Assembly: GCF_003182135.1 (NCBI RefSeq)
Contig: NZ_QGTL01000002.1
Coordinates: 124,001-188,000 of the forward strand
Reading direction: 5' to 3'
Source: Nocardia neocaledoniensis
GTDB taxonomy: Bacteria; Actinomycetota; Actinomycetes; Mycobacteriales; Mycobacteriaceae
DNA: 64,000 bases
Part shown: piece after piece, positions 25,295-35,856 of the stretch
How the letters are laid out: every line of letters begins with the position of its first letter
Numbering within the stretch: position 1 is the first letter of the stretch
Notes under the pieces: model-generated
Databases searched by the model: none
What the model was told of the DNA's origin: nothing
What the model saw: the letters and a program-made list of their open reading frames with translations, nothing else
Position numbers and translations under genes: made by a program

Positions 25295-26476
25295 TCAGTT
25301 GTCCGCCCCCGCGACGACGAGCGGAATGGCGGCCGAGAGCACGGTGCCGTCGCCCGGCGCGGACTCCACGGTGCAGGTACCGCCGAGCTGACGCACCCGC
25401 GCGCGGATCGCGGGCAGCCCGTGCCCTCGATGCTCGTCCGGATCGGTCAGCGCGTCGGGATCGAAGCCGCGACCGTCGTCGGCGATGTCGAGGACGATCT
25501 GGTCGTCGAGGCTGGTCAGCGTGATGGTGGCGGTGGTGGCCGCCGCGTGCTCGCGCACATTGGCCAGCGCGCCCTGGGCGATCCGCAGCAGCGTGGCCTC
25601 GACGCGCTGAGGTAGCGGGCCCGGCGTGCCCTCCAGATGACAGCGCACGGTCAGGGTGTCGGTGCTCTCGCGCTCGGCCAGCGCGGTCAGCGCCGCGGGC
25701 AGCGACCCGCCCGCGGCGAGGTCGGCGGGCGCCAGGTCGTGGACGAACCGGCGCGCCTCGGCCAGATCGCGTTCGGCGATGGTGGCGGCCGAGCGCAGAT
25801 GGGTGTGCGCGAGGTCGGGATCGCTGTCCCACACCAGGTCGGCGGCTTGCAGCAGCATGCGCTGGCTCGACAGGCCCTGGGCGAGGGTGTCGTGGATCTC
25901 CATCGCCAGGCGTTGGCGTTCGGCGAGGGTCCCTTCCCTGCGTTCGGTGGCGGCCAGTTCGCGCCTGGTCCGGACGAGGTCGTCGATGAGCGCGGCCTGC
26001 CGTTCTGCCTGGCGGCGCATGCCGACGAACAACGCCGTCGTCACCGCGGCCACGGCGGGCGGGGCGAGTACCAGATTCGGGTCGAGCCAGCCGGCGATGC
26101 GCACCTGACTCGTCACCACCAGGGCCGTGAGCACGACGACCAGGATCACGGCCACCCGCTCCGACAGAATCCGCAGGCCCGTGTACACCAGCGGCACCGC
26201 GCACCAGGCGAAACTGGGCGCCAGGACCACCAGCACCGACCAGGTGAGCACCAGCGAGGCGAACCACACCAGCCGACCCGACTGCCGCAACTCGCTCAGC
26301 GCGTACAGCACCGCGATCGTCACCGACAGGATGACGATCACCGGCGTCGACCTGGTCTCGCTGTGCCGGATCAGCCAGCGCATCAGCGACGCGGCGAGCA
26401 GGACGTAGAAGGCACTGTGCACGATGACAGCGAGCAGGCGCGTGTCGTCGCGCTCCTGACCGGCCGCCTGCGCCAT
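25295..26476 (-). CDS. Histidine kinase with membrane sensor domain (SenS-like)
   Basis: 393 residues with about five hydrophobic segments in residues 14-155 and short extracytoplasmic loops, then a HisKA_3 dimerisation helix with phosphoacceptor His195 (ERQRLAMEIHDTLAQGLSS) and an HATPase domain (NVREHAAA.., DDGRGFDP, GHGLPAIRARVRQLGG). The start is set by a GGGAGGAG site; the open frame extends upstream without one. Short sensor loops fit a partner that detects the signal outside, as HbpS does in Streptomyces. Confidence 0.92.
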   Translation of the reverse strand: MAQAAGQERDDTRLLAVIVHSAFYVLLAASLMRWLIRHSETRSTPVIVILSVTIAVLYALSELRQSGRLVWFASLVLTWSVLVVLAPSFAWCAVPLVYTGLRILSERVAVILVVVLTALVVTSQVRIAGWLDPNLVLAPPAVAAVTTALFVGMRRQAERQAALIDDLVRTRRELAATERREGTLAERQRLAMEIHDTLAQGLSSQRMLLQAADLVWDSDPDLAHTHLRSAATIAERDLAEARRFVHDLAPADLAAGGSLPAALTALAERESTDTLTVRCHLEGTPGPLPQRVEATLLRIAQGALANVREHAAATTATITLTSLDDQIVLDIADDGRGFDPDALTDPDEHRGHGLPAIRARVRQLGGTCTVESAPGDGTVLSAAIPLVVAGADN

Positions 26477-26550
26477 CGCCACTCCTCCCTGTCGTCGCGT
26501 CCTGGGCGAACTCCCATTCTCGCCCCGCGACCGCCACGCGGGGGTCATCC

Positions 26551-26578
26551 GATCGGTTGACCCGGGTGTCGACCGATC
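26551..26578. promoter_or_regulatory. 28-bp inverted repeat between senS-like and hbpS-like genes
   Basis: Arms GATCGGTTGAC and GTCGACCGATC (10 of 11 paired) around a CCGGGT centre. It lies between the two divergent genes, about 75 bases before the kinase start and 115 before hbpS. A site for the cognate response regulator is the simplest reading. Confidence 0.6.
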
Positions 26579-26692
26579 CGGCCGCGGAGTGCAGCCACTA
26601 CGCCGATTCGCCGGGGCCGCCGGGCGAACAGGATGAATGTCAACAGGCCACGGCGACCCGCCGGACCGGCCGAGATCCCCACAGGAGCAGCC

Positions 26693-27250
26693 ATGAGCAA
26701 GTCCACCACCCGCAACCGCCTCATCATCGCCGGCGCGACCGCTGGTGTCGTCGCCGCCGGTGTGGTCGGCGTCGTGACCGTGCAGGCCCAGGATCAGGAT
26801 CCGGCCACCCGCACCCCGGTCGTGGCCGACGCCGCCGACGCCAACCTGACCCAGTCGACCCACCTGTCGATCGCCGCCGCCACCAAGGCCGCGCAGACCG
26901 CGCTCGACGCCGCGGCCAAGGAGAACCAGCGGGTGAGCGTCGCGGTCGTGGACCGCAACGGCAATGTCATCGTCACCCTGCGCGGCGACGGCGCCGGCCC
27001 GCAGTCCTACGACGCCGCCCAGCAGAAGGCCTTCACCGCCGTCTCCTGGAACGCCCCGACCACCGAACTGGCCAAGCGCCTCGAATCCGCCCCCCACCTG
27101 GCCGACATCGACGGCACCCTCTTCCTCGGCGGCGGCGCCCCGGTGAAGGCGAACAACGCCCCGATCGCGGGCATCGGCGTGGCCGGCGCTCCCAGCGGCG
27201 ACCTGGACGAGAAGTTCGCCCAGGCCGGCGTGGCCGCCCTCGGCAAGTAG
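26693..27250 (+). CDS. Secreted HbpS/GlcG-like haem-binding protein
   Basis: 185 residues: a basic N-terminus, a hydrophobic signal segment (LIIAGATAGVVAAGVVGVVTVQAQ) and a GlcG/HbpS domain. Conserved stretches VVDRNGNVIVTLRGDGAGPQ, AFTAVSWNAPTTELAKRL, GTLFLGGGAPV and IAGIGVAGAPSGDLDEKFA closely resemble Streptomyces HbpS, an extracellular haem and iron sensor that acts on SenS. The start follows ACAGGAG. Its divergent neighbour is the kinase. Confidence 0.88.
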   Translation: MSKSTTRNRLIIAGATAGVVAAGVVGVVTVQAQDQDPATRTPVVADAADANLTQSTHLSIAAATKAAQTALDAAAKENQRVSVAVVDRNGNVIVTLRGDGAGPQSYDAAQQKAFTAVSWNAPTTELAKRLESAPHLADIDGTLFLGGGAPVKANNAPIAGIGVAGAPSGDLDEKFAQAGVAALGK

Positions 27251-27327
27251 GCACTCCCCCGCACGGCCCGATGACCTGCCCGGTCATCGGGCCGTCGTCG
27301 TATCGGCGACCTCTGTTCGCCCGCCTG

Positions 27328-27343
27328 ATACCCCCTGGGGTAT
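27328..27343. promoter_or_regulatory. CsoR-family operator, copy 1
   Basis: ATACCCCCTGGGGTAT, a perfect palindrome apart from its centre. It is the ATACCCC/GGGGTAT form bound by CsoR/CstR-family repressors. Confidence 0.85.
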
Positions 27344-27359
27344 GTTGGTCCGCAAAAAG

Positions 27360-27375
27360 ATACCCCCTGGGGTAT
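27360..27375. promoter_or_regulatory. CsoR-family operator, copy 2
   Basis: Identical to copy 1 and placed 32 bp downstream, three helical turns, 22 bases before the transporter's GTG start. Confidence 0.87.
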
Positions 27376-27396
27376 ATCCGACGCGGAGGTAGGACA

Positions 27397-29881
<2,485 letters not shown>

Positions 29882-29901
29882 AACCACCCGGAGGACCGAC
29901 C

Positions 29902-30306
29902 ATGACCGACCTCGCCCTGGCGACCACCCTGACCACCGACTTCGACGACGCCGTCGAGCGCACCAGAGCGGCACTGGCCGCCCAGGGCTTCGGCGTGCTC
30001 ACCGAGATCGACCTGCGCGCCACCCTGCATGCCAAGCTCGGCCACGACATGGAGGACTACCGCATCCTCGGCGCCTGCAATCCGCCCCTGGCGCACCGCG
30101 CCGTCGAGGTCGACCGGCAGATCGGCCTGCTGCTGCCCTGCAACGTGGTCGTTCGCCGCTCCCGCGACGCCGCGGGCGAGGTCATCGTCGAAGCGATGAA
30201 TCCCGAACTCATGGTGCAGGTCAGCGCCGATCCCGCGCTGAAACCCGTCGCCTCGGAGGCCGCTACGAAACTCCAGGCGGCGATCGACGCGCTCGGCGCC
30301 GACTGA
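29902..30306 (+). CDS. DUF302 family protein
   Basis: 134 residues, cytoplasmic. DUF302 features are VERTRAALAAQGFGVLTEIDL, the KLGHDMEDYRILGACNPPLAH motif and IGLLLPCNVVVR, with cysteines at CNPP and PCN. Biochemical function is not known; members are often next to metal or sulfur regulators. It starts 20 bases after the repressor gene with a GGAGG site and is in the same operon. Confidence 0.85.
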   Translation: MTDLALATTLTTDFDDAVERTRAALAAQGFGVLTEIDLRATLHAKLGHDMEDYRILGACNPPLAHRAVEVDRQIGLLLPCNVVVRRSRDAAGEVIVEAMNPELMVQVSADPALKPVASEAATKLQAAIDALGAD

Positions 30307-30316
30307 GCGCACGAAC

Positions 30317-30354
30317 GCGCCGAGCCACCGGGAGTGCTCCCGGTGGCTCGGCGC
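30317..30354 (+). terminator. Terminator after the DUF302 gene
   Basis: 18-bp stem (30317-30334 with 30337-30354) with a minimal 2-base loop, starting 10 bases after the stop. No U-tract. Confidence 0.75.
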
Positions 30355-30370
30355 GGAGTGTGCGTCCGGG

Positions 30371-30649
30371 CTATTTCCAGGGCAGGCAGCCGGCGGCACG
30401 CAGGCGGGACGCGAGGCCGGTGTCGACGCTGCTGCTCGATCCGGACGCGGAGCCGGTCGTGGTTCCGGTGAACGCGGCGGCGAGTTCGCCACCGAGCCCG
30501 GCGCCGATGGAGCACCCGAGCACATTGAGGTCGATGGTGATGATCTCGTTCGGCTCGGCGGGGTTGTCAGCGGCGGTGGCTGGTCCGGCGAGGCAGGCGA
30601 GGGTGGCGGCGACTGCGACCGCGACGGCACCGACTGTGACAGAACGCAT
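30371..30649 (-). CDS. Small secreted protein, unknown
   Basis: 92 residues. A signal peptide (VTVGAVAVAVAATLACLAGPATA) precedes a 65-residue mature part with two cysteines (NVLGCSIG and RAAGCLPW) and a Thr/Ser/Gly stretch. The two cysteines could form a disulfide. No family recognised. GGAGAA precedes the ATG. Confidence 0.7.
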   Translation of the reverse strand: MRSVTVGAVAVAVAATLACLAGPATAADNPAEPNEIITIDLNVLGCSIGAGLGGELAAAFTGTTTGSASGSSSSVDTGLASRLRAAGCLPWK

Positions 30650-30808
30650 GATTCTCCTGGCGATTGTTTCGACGAGTGTCCGGCACCGAGCAGCGGGAGG
30701 GCCATCGGCACCACGGCAGCGCGGCCCGACCGATCACAGCGGGCGACTGCCCTGACCTGACTACCCACCACCCCCGCTGTCGAAAACCCGGTACTCGCCG
30801 CCCAGGGG

Positions 30809-31765
30809 CTAGTTCGAGTCCCGCCGGGCCCGTGCGCGCCGTTTGCCCTCGTGCATCGCCTGCACCCGGGCCACCGGAACAGTGTGCCCCTCCTCGACCA
30901 GATCGGCCGGAAGCTGTTGCGGCTCGGGCATTTCCGACTGCCAGGGATCGCTGTCGCCGAGGAGACCATGGACGGTGCGGACGGTGAAGTCGGCCGGGGT
31001 GACGTCGTCCAGATCACTCCAGCGCAGCGGGAACGACACCGTGACGCCGGGCCGGATCCGCGGACTGTAGGCCGCGGCCACCGTGGCGCCGCCCGCACGC
31101 GTGGCGTCGAGGAACACCTTGCCGTGGCGATCCTCCCGGATGAAGGCCGTCGTCCCCACCGCCGGGTCGATCCGCTCGGCCCGCGCCGCCACCGCCCGTG
31201 TCGCCGCGGCCGCGTCTTCCACATCCACGCCGGCCGCCAGCGGGACGAAGACGTGGAGCCCTTTGGAACCACTCGTCTTCACCGCGCCCGCCAGCCCGTC
31301 GGCTTTCAGGGCCTCCCGGATCAATCGCGCGCCAGCGACCGCGTCGGCGAAGCTCTGACCGGGCGAGGGATCGAGATCGAGCACCAGGTGGGTGGGTTCG
31401 GGCGCGGACTCGGCGAGGAACAGGGTCGCGTGGTATTCGACCGCGCGCTGATTGCCGAACCAGATCAACGTCCGCAGATCCCCACCCAGCGCGTAGGTGA
31501 TCTCACGCCGTGAGCTCTCCGCCCACACCGTCGTCCGCGGCACCCATTCCGGCGTGTACTTCGGCAGGTTCTTCTGCATGAACGGCTCCTGCCCCGGCCG
31601 CACCCGCACCACCGACAGCGGCCGGTCCCGGAGCACCCGGAGCAACCGCTCCCCGGCGAACTCCAGATAGTCGATCAGATCCCGCTTGGTCGCCTCGGCC
31701 CCGTCGAACAACGGCTGATCGAGATTGGACAGTTCGACCCCGTGACGCAGCTCGCCTCCAGCCAT
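30809..31765 (-). CDS. Stand-alone LigD-type polymerase (primase-polymerase) domain
   Basis: 318 residues. It matches the polymerase domain of bacterial NHEJ LigD and its free-standing relatives (PolD/PrimPol group). Key parts are FMQKNLPKYTPEWV, THLVLDLDPSPG with the two metal-binding aspartates, and VKTSGSKGLHVFVPL. No ligase, nuclease or Ku gene is nearby. It would add nucleotides, preferably ribonucleotides, at DNA ends or gaps. The ATG giving MAGGELRHGVELSNLDQ is favoured over a 37-codon longer frame. Confidence 0.9.
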   Translation of the reverse strand: MAGGELRHGVELSNLDQPLFDGAEATKRDLIDYLEFAGERLLRVLRDRPLSVVRVRPGQEPFMQKNLPKYTPEWVPRTTVWAESSRREITYALGGDLRTLIWFGNQRAVEYHATLFLAESAPEPTHLVLDLDPSPGQSFADAVAGARLIREALKADGLAGAVKTSGSKGLHVFVPLAAGVDVEDAAAATRAVAARAERIDPAVGTTAFIREDRHGKVFLDATRAGGATVAAAYSPRIRPGVTVSFPLRWSDLDDVTPADFTVRTVHGLLGDSDPWQSEMPEPQQLPADLVEEGHTVPVARVQAMHEGKRRARARRDSN

Positions 31766-31913
31766 CGCTCTACAGTCCCCGCCCACCGACCCGCCGTCAA
31801 CCGTCTCCCGCGCGCGAAGGTCGGTAGCGCGTCCGGCCCCGCGCACCACGCAGCCACCGCGAACCGACATCGGCACCGACGATCAACATAGCGGCTGACC
31901 CGCCTGTCGCGGG

Positions 31914-33083
31914 TCACAACCGACGCACACCGCGGACCACCTTCGCGAACGACGCCGCCGTGCGCAGTCCAGAACCGAGGCGGGGATGACAGGCGCCGAG
32001 GTCGATCAGAACGGCGTAGGTCAGCCCGTGATCGCGCCGTTCGGCGAGCTGATCGAGGACCTCGGCCGGCGTCCCGACCAGCAACCAGTCGCGAATGACG
32101 GCGTCGGGCACCTGGCGGCCGTAGTCGAGGGCGGTGGCCTCGTCGATGGTCTGCGGGAGGATGTCCTGCGCGCCGGAGAACGTGGGGCCCAACGGATGTT
32201 CGACGCCGTGCCGCGCCCACGCCTGTGCCGACGCGGCGAGCGCGTATGCCCGGATCACGGGCGAGCCGAGGAGTTCGTCGACGATCGCCGCCGACCTGGC
32301 CGTGACGACGAACATCCACCCCGCGGCGCGGATCGCGGCGGGATCGCGACCGGCGTCGGCGGCGGCGGACCGGATCGTGGTCAGCTTGTCGCGATACTCG
32401 GCCGGGCTGCTCGGGAAGGCGGGCAGCCAGGCGTCCGCGAATCTGCCTGCGGCGCGCAACATCCGCGGCCCGTGCGCCCCCATCCAGATCTCGGGCCAGG
32501 TGCCGCGATGGGGCGGCAGCGCGAAGACGGCGTCGCGCAGCGGAAAGAACCGCGAGTCGCGGGAGATCGGCTCGCCGCGCGACTCCCACAACGCCCGGAT
32601 CGTCGCGACCGCCTCCTCGAACCGGGCCACCGGCCTGCTCCAGTCGACGCCGTAGGGCTCGTTGTTCTCGCGCTCCCCCGGCCCGATCCCGAGAATCGCC
32701 CGGCCACCGCTGAGATGGTGCAGCGTCGCCGCCGCCTGCGCGGTGACCGCGGGATGCCTGCGACCCGCGTCGGTGACGCCGACACCGAGCCGGAGTCGGC
32801 GCCACCGGGTCCGCGCGGCGGCGTGGCCGAGCAGGGTCCAGGGGTCGTAGTACGCGTCGGCGTGTGGCGCGATGCGAGCACCGCCGACGTTCTCGGGCTT
32901 CCACACCGACGAGGGGAACAAGCCGATCAGATGATCGATGGTCCACAGCGAATCGGCGCCCGTGGCCGCCGCGAGGTAGCGCGCGTTGCGCTGGGTGAAG
33001 TCGGGCACGAACCGGCAGTGCAGGCTCGGGTCGACGACCCCCACCTCGACCTGGGGACGCCGGCGCGTCGGTGCCGTCTTCAC
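31914..33083 (-). CDS. LLM class (probable F420-dependent) oxidoreductase
   Basis: 389 residues, TIM-barrel luciferase-like fold. Conserved regions are GADSLWTIDHL, GVGVTDAGRRHPAVTAQAAATLHHLSGGRAILGIGPGERENNEPYG, and WMGAHGPRMLRAAGRFADAWLP. The DH and GVGVTD..R.HP patterns are typical of F420-dependent enzymes such as mycobacterial FGD and dimycocerosate ketoreductases. The substrate is unknown. The GTG start overlaps the preceding gene's stop (GTGA). Third gene of a TetR-hemerythrin-LLM operon. Confidence 0.85.
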   Translation of the reverse strand: MKTAPTRRRPQVEVGVVDPSLHCRFVPDFTQRNARYLAAATGADSLWTIDHLIGLFPSSVWKPENVGGARIAPHADAYYDPWTLLGHAAARTRWRRLRLGVGVTDAGRRHPAVTAQAAATLHHLSGGRAILGIGPGERENNEPYGVDWSRPVARFEEAVATIRALWESRGEPISRDSRFFPLRDAVFALPPHRGTWPEIWMGAHGPRMLRAAGRFADAWLPAFPSSPAEYRDKLTTIRSAAADAGRDPAAIRAAGWMFVVTARSAAIVDELLGSPVIRAYALAASAQAWARHGVEHPLGPTFSGAQDILPQTIDEATALDYGRQVPDAVIRDWLLVGTPAEVLDQLAERRDHGLTYAVLIDLGACHPRLGSGLRTAASFAKVVRGVRRL

Positions 33084-34243
33084 GGCAGCCCGGCTCTGGT
33101 GTGGTCGGCCGCTTCCGCGAGCCGAGCCAGGCGGGTGAGGTCGCCGTGCAGGGCGTCGCGGCGGTCGTGGTGGGCGGGGGTGCTCAGCCACGCGAGCCGG
33201 TCGAACCACAGCGGCATGGCCAGGACCCGGTAGGCCTGCGCGATGCGGGTGCCCGCGGTGGTGGGTTCGAGGGTGTACCGCCATTCCGTGTGGTCGCCAT
33301 AGATGCCGCCGTGGGTGATCCACGCCAGCTCACGGCCGGGTCGCGCGACGGTGATCGTGCACGCCCGGCGCCAGCGCATGACTCCGGACCTGCTCGAACC
33401 GAGGAAGCGCGCACCGACCACCGCGCCGGTGGCGCCGTCGAGCCAGCGCGCGCCCCGGCACTCGTGACTCCATTCGCCGACCCGGGTGACATCGGCGAGC
33501 ACGTCCCAGACGGCATCGGGCGACGCCGTGGTCACCGCTTCCTGTCTGCCACGCAATGTCGTTCGCAGCGAAGAGAATTCGCGGCTTCGCCACCGGCGGA
33601 ACGCCTGTCGCCGATAGCGGCGGATCATCAGGTGCAGAATGATCCAGCGTGGGATCGCGGGCACCAGTTCGGTGATGGCCGCGCGATCGGCGCCGTCGAG
33701 TCCGTCGAGGATGAACAGGCCCTGGTCGGAGAGTTCCAGCGGGCCAAGCGGTTTCACGTTGTAGCGGTCGTCCCACTCTCGCCATTCGGCCTCGGTGATC
33801 GTCTCCGACACGATCGGCATCATCTGCTCCTCTTCCCGCTCGAGATGTGGAAAGAGCAGAGCCCGTAGGTCTTCCAGTGCCGCGATCAGCGTTTCGCGGG
33901 CGTCGGCGGAGCGCCGGTATTCGGTGGCCGCCGCGGTCACCGCCGCCATCGCGGGCAGGATGGACCGATGGTCGGTGTCCATCCGGTCCAGCAGCGGCCG
34001 GGCGGCCGGGTTGCGGGAACGGACGATCGGATAGAGGTGCTCGTCCTCGGATTCGTGGTGATGGTGCAGGAACTCCATCATCCAGACGAGATGGTCGGCC
34101 ACCGCGTGGCGTTGGTCGTCGAACGGGTACGGCCATTCGGCCAGCACCGCGTGGGCACGTCCGAGATCGCGTCGCAGCGCGGCGTGCACGATGCCCATGA
34201 CCCTGGTGTCAGCCGGGCCCGCCGGATCGGTGTGGACTTTCAT
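33080..34243 (-). CDS. Hemerythrin HHE - SRPBCC two-domain fusion protein
   Basis: 387 residues. Residues 12-160 form a hemerythrin-like four-helix bundle: IVHAALRRDLGRAH, FLHHHHESEDEHLYP, DRMDTDHRSI and LFPHLEREEEQMMP supply the His/Glu ligands for a di-iron or oxygen-sensing site. Residues 160-225 are a helical linker. Residues 230-375 are an SRPBCC (START-like) hydrophobic-pocket domain (VTTASPDAVWDVLADVTRVGEWS.., WITHGGIYGDHTEWRYTLEP). A protein joining an iron/oxygen bundle to a ligand-binding domain is uncommon. It overlaps the TetR gene by 35 bases and the LLM gene by 4. Confidence 0.85.
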   Translation of the reverse strand: MKVHTDPAGPADTRVMGIVHAALRRDLGRAHAVLAEWPYPFDDQRHAVADHLVWMMEFLHHHHESEDEHLYPIVRSRNPAARPLLDRMDTDHRSILPAMAAVTAAATEYRRSADARETLIAALEDLRALLFPHLEREEEQMMPIVSETITEAEWREWDDRYNVKPLGPLELSDQGLFILDGLDGADRAAITELVPAIPRWIILHLMIRRYRRQAFRRWRSREFSSLRTTLRGRQEAVTTASPDAVWDVLADVTRVGEWSHECRGARWLDGATGAVVGARFLGSSRSGVMRWRRACTITVARPGRELAWITHGGIYGDHTEWRYTLEPTTAGTRIAQAYRVLAMPLWFDRLAWLSTPAHHDRRDALHGDLTRLARLAEAADHTRAGLP

Positions 34244-34880
34244 GATGGTCCCTCTTCTCGCGAAGATCGAGCAGCCGCACCACCGTCGCCGCCGCCCAGT
34301 CCTGGTACTGCTCGTGGGTCCAGCCGGATCGGCGCGTCAGCAACAGGTACATCTCGTTGCTGAACACGCCCTGGATCCCGTCGGCCTCCACCTCGGTGAG
34401 CGGTCGGCCCGCGAAGGCGGACACGATCGCGGTCCGTGAAATCCGCTCGTCCCGGCGGCATTTCGCGTCCAGTTCGCGCAGTTCGGCATTGCTCTCGGCC
34501 GCGATGTCGAGGACGCGGCGCAGCGGAGCGGTGCGCCGGTAGATCGCCGCCACGAGCGCCGCGAGTTCGGCGGCGCGCTCGTCGAGCGGGCGATCGCCGT
34601 CCACGCCGAACCACGGCCGATCGGCCAGCGACACCGCGGCGTCGTCACCGACCACCGCCACGTCGAGCAGCGCCTTCAGCAGCGCCGCCTTGTTGCCGAC
34701 CTTGGAGTACACCGTTTCCACCGAGCACCCGGCCGCGCGGGCGATGTCGCGCATGGCGGTGCCCTCCCACCCGCGCTCGACGAAGATCCGGCCCGCCGCC
34801 TCGAACACCGCGGCGCGCGTCCGGGCCGCCATGTCCTGACGCAGGGTGGAGTCGTATCGACGGGAAACAGCAGCACTCAC
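34209..34880 (-). CDS. TetR family regulator of the hemerythrin operon
   Basis: 223 residues with an N-terminal TetR HTH (TRAAVFEAAGRIFVERGWEGTAMRDIARAAGCSVETVYSKVGNKAALLKALLD). It is first in the operon and overlaps the hemerythrin fusion gene. A 13-bp palindrome lies 22 bases before its GTG start and suggests autoregulation of the whole operon. The open frame continues 26 codons upstream across the palindrome, which argues against that longer start. Confidence 0.87.
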   Translation of the reverse strand: MSAAVSRRYDSTLRQDMAARTRAAVFEAAGRIFVERGWEGTAMRDIARAAGCSVETVYSKVGNKAALLKALLDVAVVGDDAAVSLADRPWFGVDGDRPLDERAAELAALVAAIYRRTAPLRRVLDIAAESNAELRELDAKCRRDERISRTAIVSAFAGRPLTEVEADGIQGVFSNEMYLLLTRRSGWTHEQYQDWAAATVVRLLDLREKRDHHESPHRSGGPG

Positions 34881-34898
34881 CGGTCCAGTATGGAACCA

Positions 34899-34917
34899 GC
34901 ATGTATTGAATACAAGC
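34899..34917. promoter_or_regulatory. TetR-type operator of the hemerythrin operon
   Basis: Palindrome TGTATT-g-AATACA (34902-34914) within GCaTGTATTgAATACAaGC, in AT-rich sequence just upstream of the regulator's start. Confidence 0.7.
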
Positions 34918-35044
34918 TTGTTTGCCATCGCTAATCTTCCCGCGCGAACCCGGCGCACGAGTGGCCGACCAGCCGTTTTGGTCGATTGCCCGGTCGTCGG
35001 CTATCGTATGATCCGCGCGGTTCACGCAGGTGAATCGTTGTTCT

Positions 35045-35117
35045 GGCCCCGTCGTCTAGCGGCCTAGGACGCCGCCCTCTCAAGGCGGTAGCGCGGGTTC
35101 AAATCCCGTCGGGGCTA
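35045..35117 (+). tRNA. tRNA-Glu (CTC)
   Basis: A full cloverleaf is visible: acceptor GGCCCCG/CGGGGCT, D-arm GTCT/GGAC, anticodon stem CCGCC/GGCGG with loop CTCTCAA, T-arm GCGGG/CCCGT with loop TTCAAAT, discriminator A. The anticodon CTC (35079-35081) reads GAG. The 3' CCA is not encoded. A TATGAT hexamer at 35007-35012 may be its -10 element. Confidence 0.97.
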
Positions 35118-35122
35118 CCGAG

Positions 35123-35155
35123 AACTCCCCGGTCTTCGTGACCGGGGAGTTTTTT
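35123..35155 (+). terminator. Terminator after tRNA-Glu
   Basis: 12-bp stem (35123-35134 with 35140-35151) and a UUCGU loop, followed by a run of six T. Confidence 0.93.
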
Positions 35156-35169
35156 CATGTCCGGCCTCG

Positions 35170-35221
35170 TGCGACATATTGACAGATGTTGCATGGCCCA
35201 TACACTGAGGGAAATGTTGCA
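35170..35221 (+). promoter_or_regulatory. Promoter and operator of the qsdR-like gene
   Basis: TTGACA (35179-35184), a 16-base spacer and TACACT (35201-35206). Around it are TGCGACAT (35170-35177) and ATGTTGCA (35186-35193), a near-perfect inverted repeat over the -35, and a second ATGTTGCA (35214-35221) near the expected transcription start. The repeats are candidate binding sites for the encoded repressor. Confidence 0.7.
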
Positions 35222-35233
35222 CCAGGAGGTGAC

Positions 35234-35839
35234 GTGACCGAGCAGACCGCACTGGGCCAACGCCTCGACGACCTCGCCGCACGTCCCGACGCCATCACCG
35301 CCTTCAAGGCCGCCCGCTCCGGGTTCCTGGCGGGCCGCAGGCTGGAGATGAAGGAACTCGCCGACGAGCTCGGCGTGAATCGCGCGACCCTGTTCCGCTG
35401 GGTCGGCGGCCGCGACGAACTCCTGGCCGAGGTGATCTGGTCGGTCGCCGAACCCACGTTGCGGCGCGCCGTCGCCGCGAACACCGGCCACGGCGCGCGC
35501 CGGATCGCCGGGGTCCTCGGCGATTTCGCGCAGGCGGTCAACACCTCCGATGCCTTCCGCCAGTTCCTGCGCCGCGAACCCGAACGCGCGCTGCGCCTGC
35601 TCACCACCCAGGCCGGCTCGATGCAGCGCCGCTTCGTGGCGTTCATCGCCGACCTGCTCACCACCGAGATCGCGGCGGGCACCGTCGATCCGCCGCTGCC
35701 GGTGCCGGAAGCGGCCCTGTTGCTGGCCCGGATCACCGAGACCTTCATCTACGCCGATGTGATCAGCGGCGAGGAACCCGACGCGGCCAAGGTCGTCCAG
35801 GCGTCGCTGGTTCTGCTGGGCGAACGGCCCGAACAGTAG
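35234..35839 (+). CDS. QsdR-like TetR family regulator
   Basis: 201 residues. The HTH is MKELADELGVNRATLFRWVGGRDELLAEVIW; the C-terminal domain (RQFLRREPERALRLLTTQAGSMQRRFV..) resembles QsdR-type regulators, which in Rhodococcus control a lactone-degrading enzyme. The GTG start follows an excellent AGGAGGTGA site. It precedes an acyl-CoA dehydrogenase gene by 17 bases and probably regulates the shared operon. Confidence 0.87.
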   Translation: MTEQTALGQRLDDLAARPDAITAFKAARSGFLAGRRLEMKELADELGVNRATLFRWVGGRDELLAEVIWSVAEPTLRRAVAANTGHGARRIAGVLGDFAQAVNTSDAFRQFLRREPERALRLLTTQAGSMQRRFVAFIADLLTTEIAAGTVDPPLPVPEAALLLARITETFIYADVISGEEPDAAKVVQASLVLLGERPEQ

Positions 35840-35856
35840 GAACCGAAAGGAAACCC

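Noticed and set aside
26557..27396. N-terminal extension of the MMPL transporter to 996 residues
   Set aside because: It would run through the HbpS-like gene and the two operator boxes; a GTG with a GGAGG site gives the normal MMPL start.
35045..35160. Integration site of a mobile element at tRNA-Glu
   Set aside because: No duplicated tRNA 3' end, integrase or other mobile gene is found in the following DNA; a normal terminator follows the tRNA.
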